Shown piece by piece: positions 44,901 through 54,084 of a DNA stretch of 64,000 nucleotides; the first letter of the stretch is position 1; every line of letters begins with the position of its first letter. Origin of the DNA: Nereida sp. MMG025 (lineage in GTDB: Bacteria; Pseudomonadota; Alphaproteobacteria; Rhodobacterales; Rhodobacteraceae); contig NZ_JAKFZN010000002.1 in the NCBI RefSeq assembly GCF_021654165.1, positions 487,001 to 551,000 on the forward strand, read 5' to 3'. The position numbers and the translations under genes were made by a program. The notes under the pieces were generated by a model, which worked only from the letters and a program-made list of their open reading frames with translations, was not told the origin of the DNA and searched no databases.

Positions 44901-46325
44901 TTATTCGGCAGGCCATCCCGAGACGGCTTTGACCTCTAGGAATTCGTGGATGCCAAAAACGCCACCTTCGCGGCCATTGCCGGATTGCTTGTAGCCGCCA
45001 AAGGGCGAGCCTTGGGCAAAGCCCTTGCCGTTGGTTTCAACCATGCCTGAGCGCAACTGACGGGCCACGCGGATCCGTTTTTCGTCGTCATTGGACTGGA
45101 CGTAGTTGGTCAGCCCGTAGAGTGTATCATTGGCGATGGCCACGGCTTCTTCTTCGGTGTCGAACGGGATGATCGACAAAACAGGTCCGAAGATTTCGGT
45201 CTGGGCTGTGACCATATCATTTGTGACATCTGCAAAGACTGTGGGTTTGACATAGTAGCCGCGGTTCAGGCCATCGGGGCGGCCAAGGCCACCGGCGACA
45301 AGGCGGGATTCCTCCATCCCCACTTTGATGAGGTCTTGGATCTTGTTGAACTGAAGTTCGCTGACCACAGGGCCGATGTGCTTGCCTTCCTCGGACGCGG
45401 GGCCGACGCGTGTTGCTTCGGCTGCTGCTGCGGCTTGTTCAACGGCCTCGTCATATCGCGCGCGTTCGACCAGCATCCGCGTTGGCGCGTTGCACGACTG
45501 GCCCGAGTTGCGAAAGCACCGGCCTGCGCCGCGGGTGACCGCATCGGCATCGGCATCGGCAAAGATGATGTTGGCCCCTTTGCCGCCCAATTCGAGGCTA
45601 ACACGTTTGAGCGTATCGGCGGCGGCTTTGGTGATGGCCGTGCCAGCGCGGGTCGAGCCTGTGAAGCTGACCATGTCCACATCTGGATGCGTGGAAAGCT
45701 GGCTGCCGACGCCTGCGCCATCGCCGTTCACCATGTTGAAGACCCCTGCGGGGAAGCCTGCTTCATGGATGAAGTCCGCAAAAAGAAGGCCCGACAGTGG
45801 CGCAATCTCGGAGGGTTTGAGCACCATGGTGCAGCCTGTCGCCAAAGCGGGGATCGCCTTGAGCACGATTTGGTTCATCGGCCAGTTCCACGGCGTGATC
45901 AGGGCGCAAACGCCAATGGGTTCGTAAAGTGTGCGTTCTGTTTCGGTGAATTTCTGTTCGAATTCAAATGTCTCGAAGGCCTTGAGGAACCCTTGCAAGT
46001 GCCACGAGCCTGCGCCCACCTGTTGTGCGCGGGCCAGATCCTGCGGCGCGCCCATTTCCTTGGAGATGGCTTGCGCCATGTCTTCGGAGCGTGCGTTGTA
46101 AATTTCCAGCAGTTTTTCCAGCAAGGCCACGCGTTCTGCACGCGGTGTTTGGGACCACGGGATGAAAGCCGCTTTGGCGGCGGCGACGGCGGCATCTGTA
46201 TCGGCCTGACCGCCCAAGGAAATCGTGTCGCAGACTTCTTCGGTAGACGGATCGATGACGTCAAAGTCCTTGGCCTCAACAGGGTTTACCCATGCGCCGT
46301 TGATGTAGAATTGCTTGCTGTCCAT
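44901..46325 (-). CDS. Aldehyde dehydrogenase family protein
   Basis: The 474-residue NAD(P)-dependent enzyme has general base Glu245 (SLELGGKG) and nucleophile Cys278 (FRNSGQSC). The TPWNWP and FTGST motifs are also present. The start at 46325 (MDSKQFYING) follows GGGAGAG; longer starts are not supported. The substrate is not predictable; similar roseobacter proteins carry generic names. No betaine-aldehyde or formaldehyde partner lies beside it. Confidence 0.9.
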   Translation of the reverse strand: MDSKQFYINGAWVNPVEAKDFDVIDPSTEEVCDTISLGGQADTDAAVAAAKAAFIPWSQTPRAERVALLEKLLEIYNARSEDMAQAISKEMGAPQDLARAQQVGAGSWHLQGFLKAFETFEFEQKFTETERTLYEPIGVCALITPWNWPMNQIVLKAIPALATGCTMVLKPSEIAPLSGLLFADFIHEAGFPAGVFNMVNGDGAGVGSQLSTHPDVDMVSFTGSTRAGTAITKAAADTLKRVSLELGGKGANIIFADADADAVTRGAGRCFRNSGQSCNAPTRMLVERARYDEAVEQAAAAAEATRVGPASEEGKHIGPVVSELQFNKIQDLIKVGMEESRLVAGGLGRPDGLNRGYYVKPTVFADVTNDMVTAQTEIFGPVLSIIPFDTEEEAVAIANDTLYGLTNYVQSNDDEKRIRVARQLRSGMVETNGKGFAQGSPFGGYKQSGNGREGGVFGIHEFLEVKAVSGWPAE

Positions 46326-46430
46326 TGGATGCTCTCCCATTCGCATTTGCCGCACCCTGTCATGGGGTTACGGGGGGCTTCAAGAGGGCTTATATAGATC
46401 GCAACGTCATTCAACGAAGGGAGCACCGAC

Positions 46431-47084
46431 ATGGGGCTACGTATCAACGACATCGTGCCTGATTTTACGGCCGAAACAGATCAGGGCACAATTCAGTTTC
46501 ACGACTGGATTGGTGACAGTTGGGCCATTCTGTTTTCACATCCCAAGGATTTCACCCCCGTTTGCACAACCGAGTTCGGGGCCGTCGCGCAGCTTTCTGC
46601 GGAATGGGAAAAGCGCGGAACCAAGGTGATTGGTGTCTCGGTAGACGGGGTGGAAGACCACAAGAAGTGGAAAGGCGATATCGAACAGGTTGCAGGCACC
46701 ACCGCTGGCTTTCCGATTATCGCGGATGAAGATCTGGCTGTGTCAAAGGCCTTTGATATGTTGCCAAGCGAGGCCTATCTGCCTGACGGTCGCACGCCTG
46801 CAGATAGTGCGACGGTGCGATCTGTGTTCATCATCGGTCCGGACAAGCAGTTGAAGCTGTCGATGACCTACCCGATGACAGTGGGCCGCAATTTTGCCGA
46901 AGTTCTTCGCGCCTTGGATGCGTTGCAAACCAGCACTGGCAACGGTGTTGCGACCCCTGCCAACTGGGTGATGGGCGACGATGTGATCATCCCGCCGACT
47001 GTTAGCAATGAAGATGCTGCGGCGAAGTTCGGCGCGTTCGAAACCGTTCTGCCCTATTTGCGCAAAACCAAACTGCCGTCTTAA
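46431..47084 (+). CDS. 1-Cys peroxiredoxin (Prx6 type)
   Basis: The 217-residue peroxidase has peroxidatic Cys45 in FTPVCTTEFG and the C-terminal extension of Prx6 proteins (TPANWVMGDDVIIPPTVSN). It reduces hydrogen and lipid peroxides. The ATG at 46431 follows GAAGGGAG. A strong terminator closes it at 47108-47139. It is divergent from the aldehyde dehydrogenase gene across 105 bases. Confidence 0.93.
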   Translation: MGLRINDIVPDFTAETDQGTIQFHDWIGDSWAILFSHPKDFTPVCTTEFGAVAQLSAEWEKRGTKVIGVSVDGVEDHKKWKGDIEQVAGTTAGFPIIADEDLAVSKAFDMLPSEAYLPDGRTPADSATVRSVFIIGPDKQLKLSMTYPMTVGRNFAEVLRALDALQTSTGNGVATPANWVMGDDVIIPPTVSNEDAAAKFGAFETVLPYLRKTKLPS

Positions 47085-47107
47085 CGCCAGATGATACCTG
47101 TCGAATT

Positions 47108-47139
47108 GGCGCTGTCTTTTGGGAAGACGGCGCCTTTTT
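47108..47139 (+). terminator. Rho-independent terminator of the peroxiredoxin gene
   Basis: Stem GGCGCTGTCTT/AAGACGGCGCC (11 bp, one T-G), loop TTGGG, then TTTTT. Confidence 0.92.
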
Positions 47140-47140
47140 G

Positions 47141-47713
47141 TTATGCGTGCACAATCACCCGTGTGCCCGAGGCGGGCACTGCATCGTAGAGCTGCAACAT
47201 ATGATCGTTGCGCAGGCGGATGCAGCCGCTGGAAAAAGACGTGCCGATGGTATGGGGCAGATGCGTGCCGTGGATGCGGAAATAAGTGGCCCGACCGTTG
47301 ACCGAAAGGTAGAGCGCCGCTGATCCCATCGGGTTTTTGGGATGGCCACCCGGCAGACCATCGCGGTAAGGACCGTAAAGCGCAGGTTCCAAGCGGATCA
47401 TATTGGGCGTTGGTCGCCAGCTTGGCCATTTCTTTTTATGCGTCACAAGGCCGGGGCCGCGAAACCGGCGACCCAATTCACCAAGCGCCACACCGTAGCG
47501 CACGGCCTGCCCCTTGGCCGTCACATGATACAGAAAATGGGCATCATTCACCACGTGGATGTCACCGACGCGCAGGGTGTCGCGCACCTTCACCAATCGG
47601 GGGCGGAATTGCTGCGGCAAAGGTGGTAAATTGCTGGCAGATGCGATGAGAGGGGTGCCAATGGCGATGCTTGCGGCGGCGCCCGTGATGGCCCTGCGGC
47701 GGGACAGATGCAT
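47141..47713 (-). CDS. Exported L,D-transpeptidase (YkuD), Tat-type leader
   Basis: The 190-residue protein starts MHLSRRRAITGAAASIA, a twin-arginine-like leader, and carries the YkuD site: HGTHLPHTIGTSFSSGCIRL with the catalytic Cys and an upstream His. It would make 3-3 peptidoglycan crosslinks or attach outer-membrane proteins. The start at 47713 is preferred over 47743. It is the last of three related genes (see 47777 and 49245). It is convergent with the peroxiredoxin gene. Confidence 0.87.
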   Translation of the reverse strand: MHLSRRRAITGAAASIAIGTPLIASASNLPPLPQQFRPRLVKVRDTLRVGDIHVVNDAHFLYHVTAKGQAVRYGVALGELGRRFRGPGLVTHKKKWPSWRPTPNMIRLEPALYGPYRDGLPGGHPKNPMGSAALYLSVNGRATYFRIHGTHLPHTIGTSFSSGCIRLRNDHMLQLYDAVPASGTRVIVHA

Positions 47714-47776
47714 ATAATGTCTCCTTTGGTGGCTACGCCCCAAAGGTGGCTGATTCTGACTAAGAATTGGTTTCCA

Positions 47777-48361
47777 TTAGGTCACAAGCATCCGCGTGCC
47801 TACGGCCACATGTGGATACAACATTTCCATATGATCGTTGCGCAGTTTGATGCAGCCTGTCTCATAGGCCAGCCCGATAGACCACGGGATGTTTGTGCCG
47901 TGAATGCGGTAATAGGTGGGGCGACCGTTCACAGACATATAGAGGGCGGCAGATCCCATCGGGTTCTTTGGATGCCCCCCCGGAAGCCCGTTGCGATACG
48001 GGCCATAGAGATCGGGGCGGCGTCGCAGCATGTTGGGGGTAGGGCTCCAGCGCGGTTTAAGCGCTTTGCGCGTGATGGTGGCGCGCCCCCGAAATTTCAT
48101 GCCGTCCTCACCCAGTGAAACGCCAACGCGCCATGCCTGCCCGCGCGCACGCACGTGATAGAGCATGAAATAGTCCGAGATCACGCGGATTGACCCAACC
48201 TGCCAGCTTTGTGGCACCTCGACCATTTGTGGTTTGAAGTGCTCTTCCAGCTCATAATATTCGTTGCCGATGGTCGGTTTTTTCTTCCGCAAAAAGGCGG
48301 AGGCAGGCGAGGCCGCCAAGATCAAGGCGGGCGCTGACGAAAGAAGGGCGCGACGGTTCAT
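47777..48361 (-). CDS. Exported L,D-transpeptidase (YkuD)
   Basis: The 194-residue protein has leader MNRRALLSSAPALILAASP (RR, Tat or Sec) and YkuD site HGTNIPWSIGLAYETGCIKL. The residue two before the catalytic Cys is Thr (ETGC) where copies elsewhere have Ser-Gly or Asn-Gly. It shares the SAALYMSVNGRPTYYRIHGT block with the 47141 gene, so they are recent paralogues. It is 63 bases upstream of it. Confidence 0.87.
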   Translation of the reverse strand: MNRRALLSSAPALILAASPASAFLRKKKPTIGNEYYELEEHFKPQMVEVPQSWQVGSIRVISDYFMLYHVRARGQAWRVGVSLGEDGMKFRGRATITRKALKPRWSPTPNMLRRRPDLYGPYRNGLPGGHPKNPMGSAALYMSVNGRPTYYRIHGTNIPWSIGLAYETGCIKLRNDHMEMLYPHVAVGTRMLVT

Positions 48362-48463
48362 TGGGTGAGATGCTCAAATAGCTGTGTTCGTTTGTTCGGG
48401 ACCATACCAAATGTAGGGGGCTGCCCAAATAAAATTTTTGTGGGTCGCGGTTTTTAACGGGTG

Positions 48464-49243
48464 CTAGGCACGGAAGGTCAGTTTTTTGACCAATGCCCGG
48501 ACCCGTCCACCATATGTGCGCCGTGCTTTTTTGAGGCCATAAGTCCAGTCGCGGCCCACTTCGACCCGGCGGGTGGCCGTATGCGATTTGTCGATATCAC
48601 TGTCGGTGCCTGCGGGGGCAAAAACAGCTGGCGTCACTGCCATGCCTTGCGCGTTGGTCAAAAGCCAGTTGCGCAGGAAATTGTCGAAGGGTTCGTAGAT
48701 TGGTTTGGCGATACGCACGAATTCCTTGGCGCCATCGCGGGTCCAGAGCAGTGCAGTGCCGCCCATGGGGAAGTAAAAAGCACGCAGCATGTGCCAATCC
48801 TGATTATCGGTGTTCATGGTGTACGCACTGCGGTTGATTTTGGCAGGTTCATCTCCGAGGTTGCACACATACCAAGGCGTTTGACGTTTCAAACCACGTT
48901 CTTTTTCGATGATACGCTCGACCACTTTGATGGCGTGGGCATGTGGCACCATATCATCTTCGAGCGTGAGGCCAAAATCGGCGCCCGTTTCCAGAAAGGC
49001 CTCGACGGCGCGGATTTGACTGAAACAACAGCCAAGCTCGCCCCCAGACATATCACGGCCCATTGTCTTGCGGGCCTTTTGCGTATCAAAGTCCGGATGA
49101 TCGGCCGCAACGGTCTGGCGACCATCAAAGGCGTCGATGCGTGTGAACGACACGCCAAGTTGACCAAGGGCCGTGCGTGCGGCCTCAAGACGATCCGTAG
49201 AGTCAGCAAGGTTGATCAGAAAAATTGGGCAGGGATTGGCCAT
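48464..49243 (-). CDS. Glycosyltransferase family 25 (LPS type)
   Basis: The 259-residue cytoplasmic enzyme has the GT25 start PIFLINLADSTDR, the GGELGC turn and the metal/donor site LEDD (94-97). GT25 enzymes usually add galactose or another hexose to lipooligosaccharide cores. The C terminus is basic (LVKKLTFRA), suiting membrane contact. Its ATG at 49243 lies one base after the stop of the L,D-transpeptidase at 49245-49805, so the two are co-translated. It is a paralogue of the gene at 49967-50719. Confidence 0.85.
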   Translation of the reverse strand: MANPCPIFLINLADSTDRLEAARTALGQLGVSFTRIDAFDGRQTVAADHPDFDTQKARKTMGRDMSGGELGCCFSQIRAVEAFLETGADFGLTLEDDMVPHAHAIKVVERIIEKERGLKRQTPWYVCNLGDEPAKINRSAYTMNTDNQDWHMLRAFYFPMGGTALLWTRDGAKEFVRIAKPIYEPFDNFLRNWLLTNAQGMAVTPAVFAPAGTDSDIDKSHTATRRVEVGRDWTYGLKKARRTYGGRVRALVKKLTFRA

Positions 49244-49244
49244 C

Positions 49245-49805
49245 TTAGTAAATGAAAACCTCGGTGCCGTTTTTAACTTGTTCATACAGGTAGGCCACAT
49301 GGCTGTTCACCATTCGGATGCAGCCGTTGGATACCCGTTTGCCCACGTCTTCGGGGCGGTTGGTTCCATGGATGCGCAGCAGGCTGTCACGGTTGCCACG
49401 GTAGAGATAGAGCGCGCGTGACCCAAGGGGGTTCAGCGGATCGCCCCCTTTGATGCCGCTTGCGTATTTTGCATAAAGCTCTGGCTCGCGGCGGATCATA
49501 TTGCGGGTGGGTGTCCAACTTGGCCATTTGGCTTTGCGGCGAATTTTGAACGTGCCTGTCACATGCCGCGCGGAATAGGCCACACCGACAGGAAAGCGGA
49601 TCGCTTCGTTGTCGGGCAGGGTCCAATACAGGCGAAAGAGACCCGTTTCGACGTGGATTTGGTAGGGCTCGACGTCGACCTGAAGTCCGACCTTTTTTGG
49701 GTGCAACGCCGCGGGCAACGCAGGATTGGAGGCGGCAAGCATGGGAGTGGCGAGCGCACTGGACGCTGTCGCAAGGAACGCGCGTCTTGTAAAATTGGCA
49801 ATCAT
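49245..49805 (-). CDS. Exported L,D-transpeptidase (YkuD), coupled to a GT25 gene
   Basis: The 186-residue protein has a Tat-like leader (MIANFTRRAFLATASSALA) and YkuD site HGTNRPEDVGKRVSNGCIRM, with the catalytic Cys in SNGC. The ATG at 49805 is chosen; longer readings to 49970 would cross a terminator. Coupled to a GT25 gene one base downstream, which is an uncommon pairing of wall crosslinking and surface glycan genes. It is the third YkuD paralogue of the patch. Confidence 0.87.
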   Translation of the reverse strand: MIANFTRRAFLATASSALATPMLAASNPALPAALHPKKVGLQVDVEPYQIHVETGLFRLYWTLPDNEAIRFPVGVAYSARHVTGTFKIRRKAKWPSWTPTRNMIRREPELYAKYASGIKGGDPLNPLGSRALYLYRGNRDSLLRIHGTNRPEDVGKRVSNGCIRMVNSHVAYLYEQVKNGTEVFIY

Positions 49806-49864
49806 AGCGGTCACATCGCTTGTGTTTGAATCATTTGAGCACAACAGACCCCATAACAACGGCG

Positions 49865-49895
49865 AAAAAAAGGCCCCGCTTTGTTGAGCGGGGCC
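49865..49895 (-). terminator. Terminator, copy of the pnp terminator
   Basis: Perfect 9-bp stem GGCCCCGCT/AGCGGGGCC, loop TTGTTG; on the minus strand it continues into TTTTTTT. It closes the glycosyltransferase pair and lies inside repeat copy A. Confidence 0.9.
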
Positions 49896-49938
49896 TTTCC
49901 TGTTTTGGCGGTCAGAGGGATTTATTCCTCTTCGTCGC
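49872..49938. repeat. Direct repeat copy A: pnp 3' end plus terminator
   Basis: Aligns with 51683-51750: 57 of 68 columns identical, including an 18-base perfect block at the right end (bases 49921-49938). In copy B that block encodes the last pnp codons and stop (GDEEE). In copy A it is a non-coding relic. Diverges sharply right of 49938. Confidence 0.85.
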
Positions 49939-49966
49939 AAATCCCTCGAACTTATTTGACGCGATT

Positions 49967-50719
49967 TCACAACGCGAAGTTGTCGAAAACCCCATTGATT
50001 TTAGAACGTATGGCGCGGATGCGCAGAGGGGTGCGCGATACTTGCTTGCGCCAAAAGGATAGCTTTTGCCGTCTGCCGAATGAAGCACCTAAGTCAATAT
50101 CACTTTCAGCACCTGAGGGGGGGAATAGTGGCGGCAAGACTGCAAGCCCTCTGTTGTTTTGTGTGAACCGAATTCGAAAGTACTCGTCAATAGGGAGGCC
50201 AATGGCCGAATGATCATTCAGAAATGCTGTCGCGCCGCTCTTCGACCAAAGAAGCGCTGTCGTTAAGGTTGGGAAATAGTGAGCTCTATACAAATGGTAA
50301 GCACCAAATTTTGCTATGACCGAGCTATATTTAAGAGCAGCAGGTGCAAGATTGACGATGTCCCAAGCCTGCTTCGACTGACGCAGTCGTTCGGCTATGC
50401 GGACGAGGGTGTGTGCCGCGTCTTTAGTCATTATAGCGTCATCTTCTAGCACCAAGGCCATCTCATAGCTGGACGTCGCTAGTTCTTTTGCCACGGAAAC
50501 ATGGCTTTCATAACAGCCGATTTCCCCGCCCGACAGATGACGACCCAAAAACGTGTCTGTGATGTCAGGATCATAATTTGCATGTTCTTCAACAACAAGC
50601 TCTCGTCCATCGAATGCGTCAACGAACCTATAGTCAAGTCCAAGCGCCGACATTTGAGCGGAAATAGCCCGTCTCCTTTCATAGGCGTCATGAAGGCTGA
50701 TGATATAAATTGGAGGCAT
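49967..50719 (-). CDS. Glycosyltransferase family 25, in AT-rich cassette
   Basis: The 250-residue protein is a paralogue of the 48464 gene: PIYIISLHDAYERRR start, SGGEIGC turn, LEDD (91-94) and a shared G-x-x-SDID near the end. It likely adds a hexose to LPS or another surface glycan. The ATG at 50719 is used; a TTG 15 bases upstream is possible. Base composition is more AT-rich than the flanks, and the gene lies between the two copies of the pnp-end repeat, which suggests acquisition. Confidence 0.85.
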   Translation of the reverse strand: MPPIYIISLHDAYERRRAISAQMSALGLDYRFVDAFDGRELVVEEHANYDPDITDTFLGRHLSGGEIGCYESHVSVAKELATSSYEMALVLEDDAIMTKDAAHTLVRIAERLRQSKQAWDIVNLAPAALKYSSVIAKFGAYHLYRAHYFPTLTTALLWSKSGATAFLNDHSAIGLPIDEYFRIRFTQNNRGLAVLPPLFPPSGAESDIDLGASFGRRQKLSFWRKQVSRTPLRIRAIRSKINGVFDNFAL

Positions 50720-50786
50720 TTCCGTATCTCTCAAATTAGACTGGAATTCAAAACGGTTCTTTCTAATTTAACATCTGTTAAGGAGG

Positions 50787-51587
50787 CTAGGCGGGCGGTT
50801 CCAAGATGTTTTCATAGGCGAATTTATTAACAAAGCACTTAGATGGAAGCCTTCCATCATAATCTTCCAACAGGATTTTTCGGAGTCTCGATCCCCATAA
50901 GTGCAGTGCCCAAGCATTGTCAGGAATTTCAGAAATCTTGATAGCGTCATCAAGCGCAAACAGATGTGTCTGATGGAGAGGTACGTGATAGAAAGCAGAG
51001 ATCGGCAAGGCAAATTTGTCCTCTTCTGTTTCCTGCATGTGATATGTAAGGCCTAAAGGTCCAAGTGCTCCCCAAGTCCATTGATCAACAGTGTATCTCG
51101 TGAAGCGCGCGCGCATCGAATACTTAATTTTCCTAAAACCCCTGAGGTTAGGAATCGGTGGTACACCATGCGATGTCGGGCCATAACGCGATAAAGCCTG
51201 CAATGCTGATGAGGTCTTTGGCAGTCGTAGCACGGCACCATTAAGAGTGTGCTTGTCCTCCCAACCTATAAAATAGTCTGGTGCATTATCGAAGCTGCGC
51301 AGGGCGAGAATGTCCAAGTCTACCCATATTTCATCCGTTTGACTCAAAAGTGCGTATCGAAAGAGATCCGAATGAAGTGCAGGACTTTTCGTTTTTTTGT
51401 GTAGAACAATTGGATCCGACGGAAAAATTAAAGAAGCGTCTTCGTTAACAGCTCCATTGGGTAAATTTTTTATGGGCTCAGTGGAATAGATCGTAATTTG
51501 ATCGCCAGTATTCATGAACGAGGCGATGGATGCTTGTTCGATTTCACCAAGTGTATCGCCGTACCAGAAGCTTGCTAATTTTGCCAA
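50787..51587 (-). CDS. DXD-type glycosyltransferase, in AT-rich cassette
   Basis: The 266-residue protein has the sugar-binding DXD region of GT32/GT8-like enzymes: SPALHSDLFRYALL followed by EIWVDLDILAL (DLD at 90-92), and a C-terminal HLWGS motif. These transfer hexoses in capsule or LPS synthesis. It is the first gene of the cassette. Its DNA is clearly AT-richer than the window: 51421-51480 has only 22 G+C of 60 bases. Confidence 0.82.
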   Translation of the reverse strand: MAKLASFWYGDTLGEIEQASIASFMNTGDQITIYSTEPIKNLPNGAVNEDASLIFPSDPIVLHKKTKSPALHSDLFRYALLSQTDEIWVDLDILALRSFDNAPDYFIGWEDKHTLNGAVLRLPKTSSALQALSRYGPTSHGVPPIPNLRGFRKIKYSMRARFTRYTVDQWTWGALGPLGLTYHMQETEEDKFALPISAFYHVPLHQTHLFALDDAIKISEIPDNAWALHLWGSRLRKILLEDYDGRLPSKCFVNKFAYENILEPPA

Positions 51588-51678
51588 TTTCTCACTCAGT
51601 CTGTGGTGAACATTACGAGTTTAACATCCAAAAGGTTGGTCCGGGCGGCTTTTTTGCAGCCCTTTTGTTGTTGTACCC

Positions 51679-51705
51679 AAAAAGCCCCGCTGTTTCCAGC
51701 AGGGC
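51679..51705 (-). terminator. Terminator of pnp
   Basis: 9-bp stem GCCCCGCTG/CAGCAGGGC (one wobble), with a GAAA tetraloop on the transcript, then TTTTT. It lies 29 bases after the pnp stop. Confidence 0.9.
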
Positions 51706-51750
51706 CTTTCCTGTCTTAGCGGTCAAAGGGGGTTTATTCCTCTTCGTCGC
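51683..51750. repeat. Direct repeat copy B: pnp 3' end plus terminator
   Basis: The original copy; 51734-51750 is the pnp stop and last codons. See copy A at 49872-49938. The copies lie about 1.8 kb apart in direct orientation. Confidence 0.85.
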
Positions 51751-53884
51751 CTTTTTTCTTTTTAGGCTCGTCTTTGATTTCTTCGCCAGTTTCCTGATCA
51801 ACGACTTTCATCGACAGGCGCACTTTGCCGCGATCGTCAAAGCCAAGCAGTTTGACTTTCACGTCCTGGCCTTCTTTCAGAACATCCGAAGGATGGTTCA
51901 AGCGGCGGTTTTCGATCTGGGATACATGCACCAGACCATCGCGTTTGCCAAAGAAGTTCACGAAAGCGCCGAAGTCGACGATTTTGACGACTTTGCCGTT
52001 ATAGATCTGACCTTCTTCAGGCTCTGCCACGATCGAGTGGATCATGTCATAGGCCTTCTGGATGGCTTCGGCGTTGGGGCTTGCGATCTTGATTGTGCCT
52101 TCGTCGTTGATGTCGACTTTCGCGCCCGACACTTCGACGATTTCACGGATCACTTTACCGCCCGAACCGATCACTTCGCGGATTTTGTCCGTTGGGATCT
52201 GCATAGTTTCGATGCGTGGTGCGTGTGCACTGAATTCACCGGCGCCTGAGATGGCCTTGTTCATCTCGCCCAGAATGTGCATGCGGCCGTCCTTGGCTTG
52301 GGCCAAGGCTTTTTCCATGATTTCTGGCGTGATGCCTGCAACCTTGATGTCCATCTGTAGCGAGGTGATACCGTTTTCGGTGCCAGCCACTTTGAAGTCC
52401 ATGTCGCCGAGGTGATCTTCGTCGCCCAAGATGTCCGACAGGATCGCGTAGGAGCCGTCGTCCTCAAGGATCAGACCCATGGCCACACCAGCCACAGCCG
52501 ATTTCAGCGGCACGCCAGCGTCCATCATGGACAGCGACCCACCACAGACCGACGCCATCGAGGACGAGCCGTTCGATTCAGTGATCTCGGACACAACGCG
52601 AATTGTGTAGGGGAAGTCTGTCGCGGCAGGCAGAACGGCCTGAAGCGCGCGCCATGCCAGTTTACCGTGACCAATTTCACGGCGACCGGGAGGGCCAAAG
52701 CGACCCACTTCACCAACCGAATAGGGGGGGAAGTTATAGTGCAGCAGGAAGTTCGACTTATACATGCCTTGCAGGCTGTCGATCATCTGCTCGTCGTCGC
52801 CTGTGCCCAATGTGGTCACAACCAGACCTTGGGTTTCGCCGCGTGTGAACAGGGCCGAGCCGTGTGTGCGTGGCAAGAAGCCTGTTTCGGAAACGATGTC
52901 ACGGATTTCGTCAGTCTTACGACCGTCGATGCGCTTGCCGTTTTTCACAACGTCGCCGCGCAGAACCGAGCTTTCCAGCTTTTTGAGCGCCGAACCAAGG
53001 TTTGCATCTTCCAGTTGCTCTTCGCTCAAGGACGCTTTGATTTCGTCTTTGGCAGCGGCAACGGCCGATGTGCGCTCTTGCTTGTCGGTGATTGCGTAAG
53101 CGGCGCGCATTTTGTCTTCGCCCGCTTTCTGAACCGCAGCAAACAGGTCGCTGTAGTCAGGCGCTTGGAAGTCAAACGGCTCTTTCGCGCAGTCTTCGGC
53201 CAGATCAATGATCAGGTCGATAGCAGGCTGGATTTGCTCGTGGGCGAATTTCACTGCGCCAAGCATTTCTTCTTCGGTCAGCTCGTAGGCTTCTGATTCA
53301 ACCATCATCACGGCGTCTTTTGTGCCGGCAACAACCAGATCAAGGCGTTGATCAGGGTTGTTTTTCAGGTCGTGCATGTCGTCCATTTCAGGGTTCAGGA
53401 TGTAGTCGCCATCCTCATACCCCACACGGCAGGCACCGATCGGGCCCATGAACGGCGCGCCCGAGATTGTCAGGGCAGCCGACGCCGCGATCATCGCGAT
53501 CATGTCTGGGTCGTTGACGCCGTCGTGCGACAGGACGGTGCAGATCACCAGAACTTCGTTTTTGAAGCCAGGCACGAACAAGGGGCGAATGGGGCGGTCG
53601 ATCAGACGCGATGTCAGCGTCTCTTTTTCCGTGGGGCGGGCTTCGCGTTTGAAAAAGCCACCAGGCACTTTACCAGCCGCGTAGTATTTCTCGTTGTAGT
53701 GAACAGTCAGCGGGAAGAAGTCTTGACCCGGCTTTTGTTCTTTTGCGAACGTGACGTTCGCCATGACGGAGGTTTCACCATATGTGGCGATGACCGAACC
53801 GTCAGCCTGACGGGCAACCTTGCCCGTTTCCAGTGTCAGCGTTTCTTCGCCCCACTGGATCGATTTTTTAGTAACATTAAACAT
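51734..53884 (-). CDS. pnp: Polyribonucleotide nucleotidyltransferase (PNPase)
   Basis: The 716-residue enzyme has two RNase PH domains joined by an all-alpha linker, then a KH domain with [10 protein letters not shown] and an S1 domain ending in an acidic tail. It degrades RNA 3' to 5' and is part of the degradosome. The N terminus [12 protein letters not shown] is typical. It lies apart from rpsO because a LysR-SbtA pair separates them. The GC-rich leader upstream can form a hairpin (53939-53956). Confidence 0.97.
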   Translation of the reverse strand: MFNVTKKSIQWGEETLTLETGKVARQADGSVIATYGETSVMANVTFAKEQKPGQDFFPLTVHYNEKYYAAGKVPGGFFKREARPTEKETLTSRLIDRPIRPLFVPGFKNEVLVICTVLSHDGVNDPDMIAMIAASAALTISGAPFMGPIGACRVGYEDGDYILNPEMDDMHDLKNNPDQRLDLVVAGTKDAVMMVESEAYELTEEEMLGAVKFAHEQIQPAIDLIIDLAEDCAKEPFDFQAPDYSDLFAAVQKAGEDKMRAAYAITDKQERTSAVAAAKDEIKASLSEEQLEDANLGSALKKLESSVLRGDVVKNGKRIDGRKTDEIRDIVSETGFLPRTHGSALFTRGETQGLVVTTLGTGDDEQMIDSLQGMYKSNFLLHYNFPPYSVGEVGRFGPPGRREIGHGKLAWRALQAVLPAATDFPYTIRVVSEITESNGSSSMASVCGGSLSMMDAGVPLKSAVAGVAMGLILEDDGSYAILSDILGDEDHLGDMDFKVAGTENGITSLQMDIKVAGITPEIMEKALAQAKDGRMHILGEMNKAISGAGEFSAHAPRIETMQIPTDKIREVIGSGGKVIREIVEVSGAKVDINDEGTIKIASPNAEAIQKAYDMIHSIVAEPEEGQIYNGKVVKIVDFGAFVNFFGKRDGLVHVSQIENRRLNHPSDVLKEGQDVKVKLLGFDDRGKVRLSMKVVDQETGEEIKDEPKKKKGDEEE

Positions 53885-53938
53885 CTAGCGTTTCCTGTGT
53901 CGGGCCTGTCTCGGCGTTCCGAGTGCCCTTTTGTCATT

Positions 53939-53956
53939 GGCGGCCCCATTGCCGCC
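53939..53956 (-). promoter_or_regulatory. Hairpin in the pnp leader
   Basis: GGCGGC-CCCATT-GCCGCC, 55 bases upstream of the pnp ATG. In enterobacteria pnp is autoregulated through a leader stem cut by RNase III; this stem is a short candidate for that role. Confidence 0.35.
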
Positions 53957-54084
53957 GACCCCAATCCTTTTGCACAACGCCGGGGTCTGTAGCGTTACGT
54001 CTCAGATGCGGGGCGTTTAGCGGAATTGGCGTTGAAAGGAAAGCCTTGTGATCTGCGACCTTTAGCTGCTGCGCTTCGCATGTT

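Noticed and set aside
45336-46397. 353-codon open frame opposite the aldehyde dehydrogenase
   Set aside because: ALDH catalytic Glu and Cys are on the minus strand; the plus frame is Cys/Gly-rich without family resemblance.
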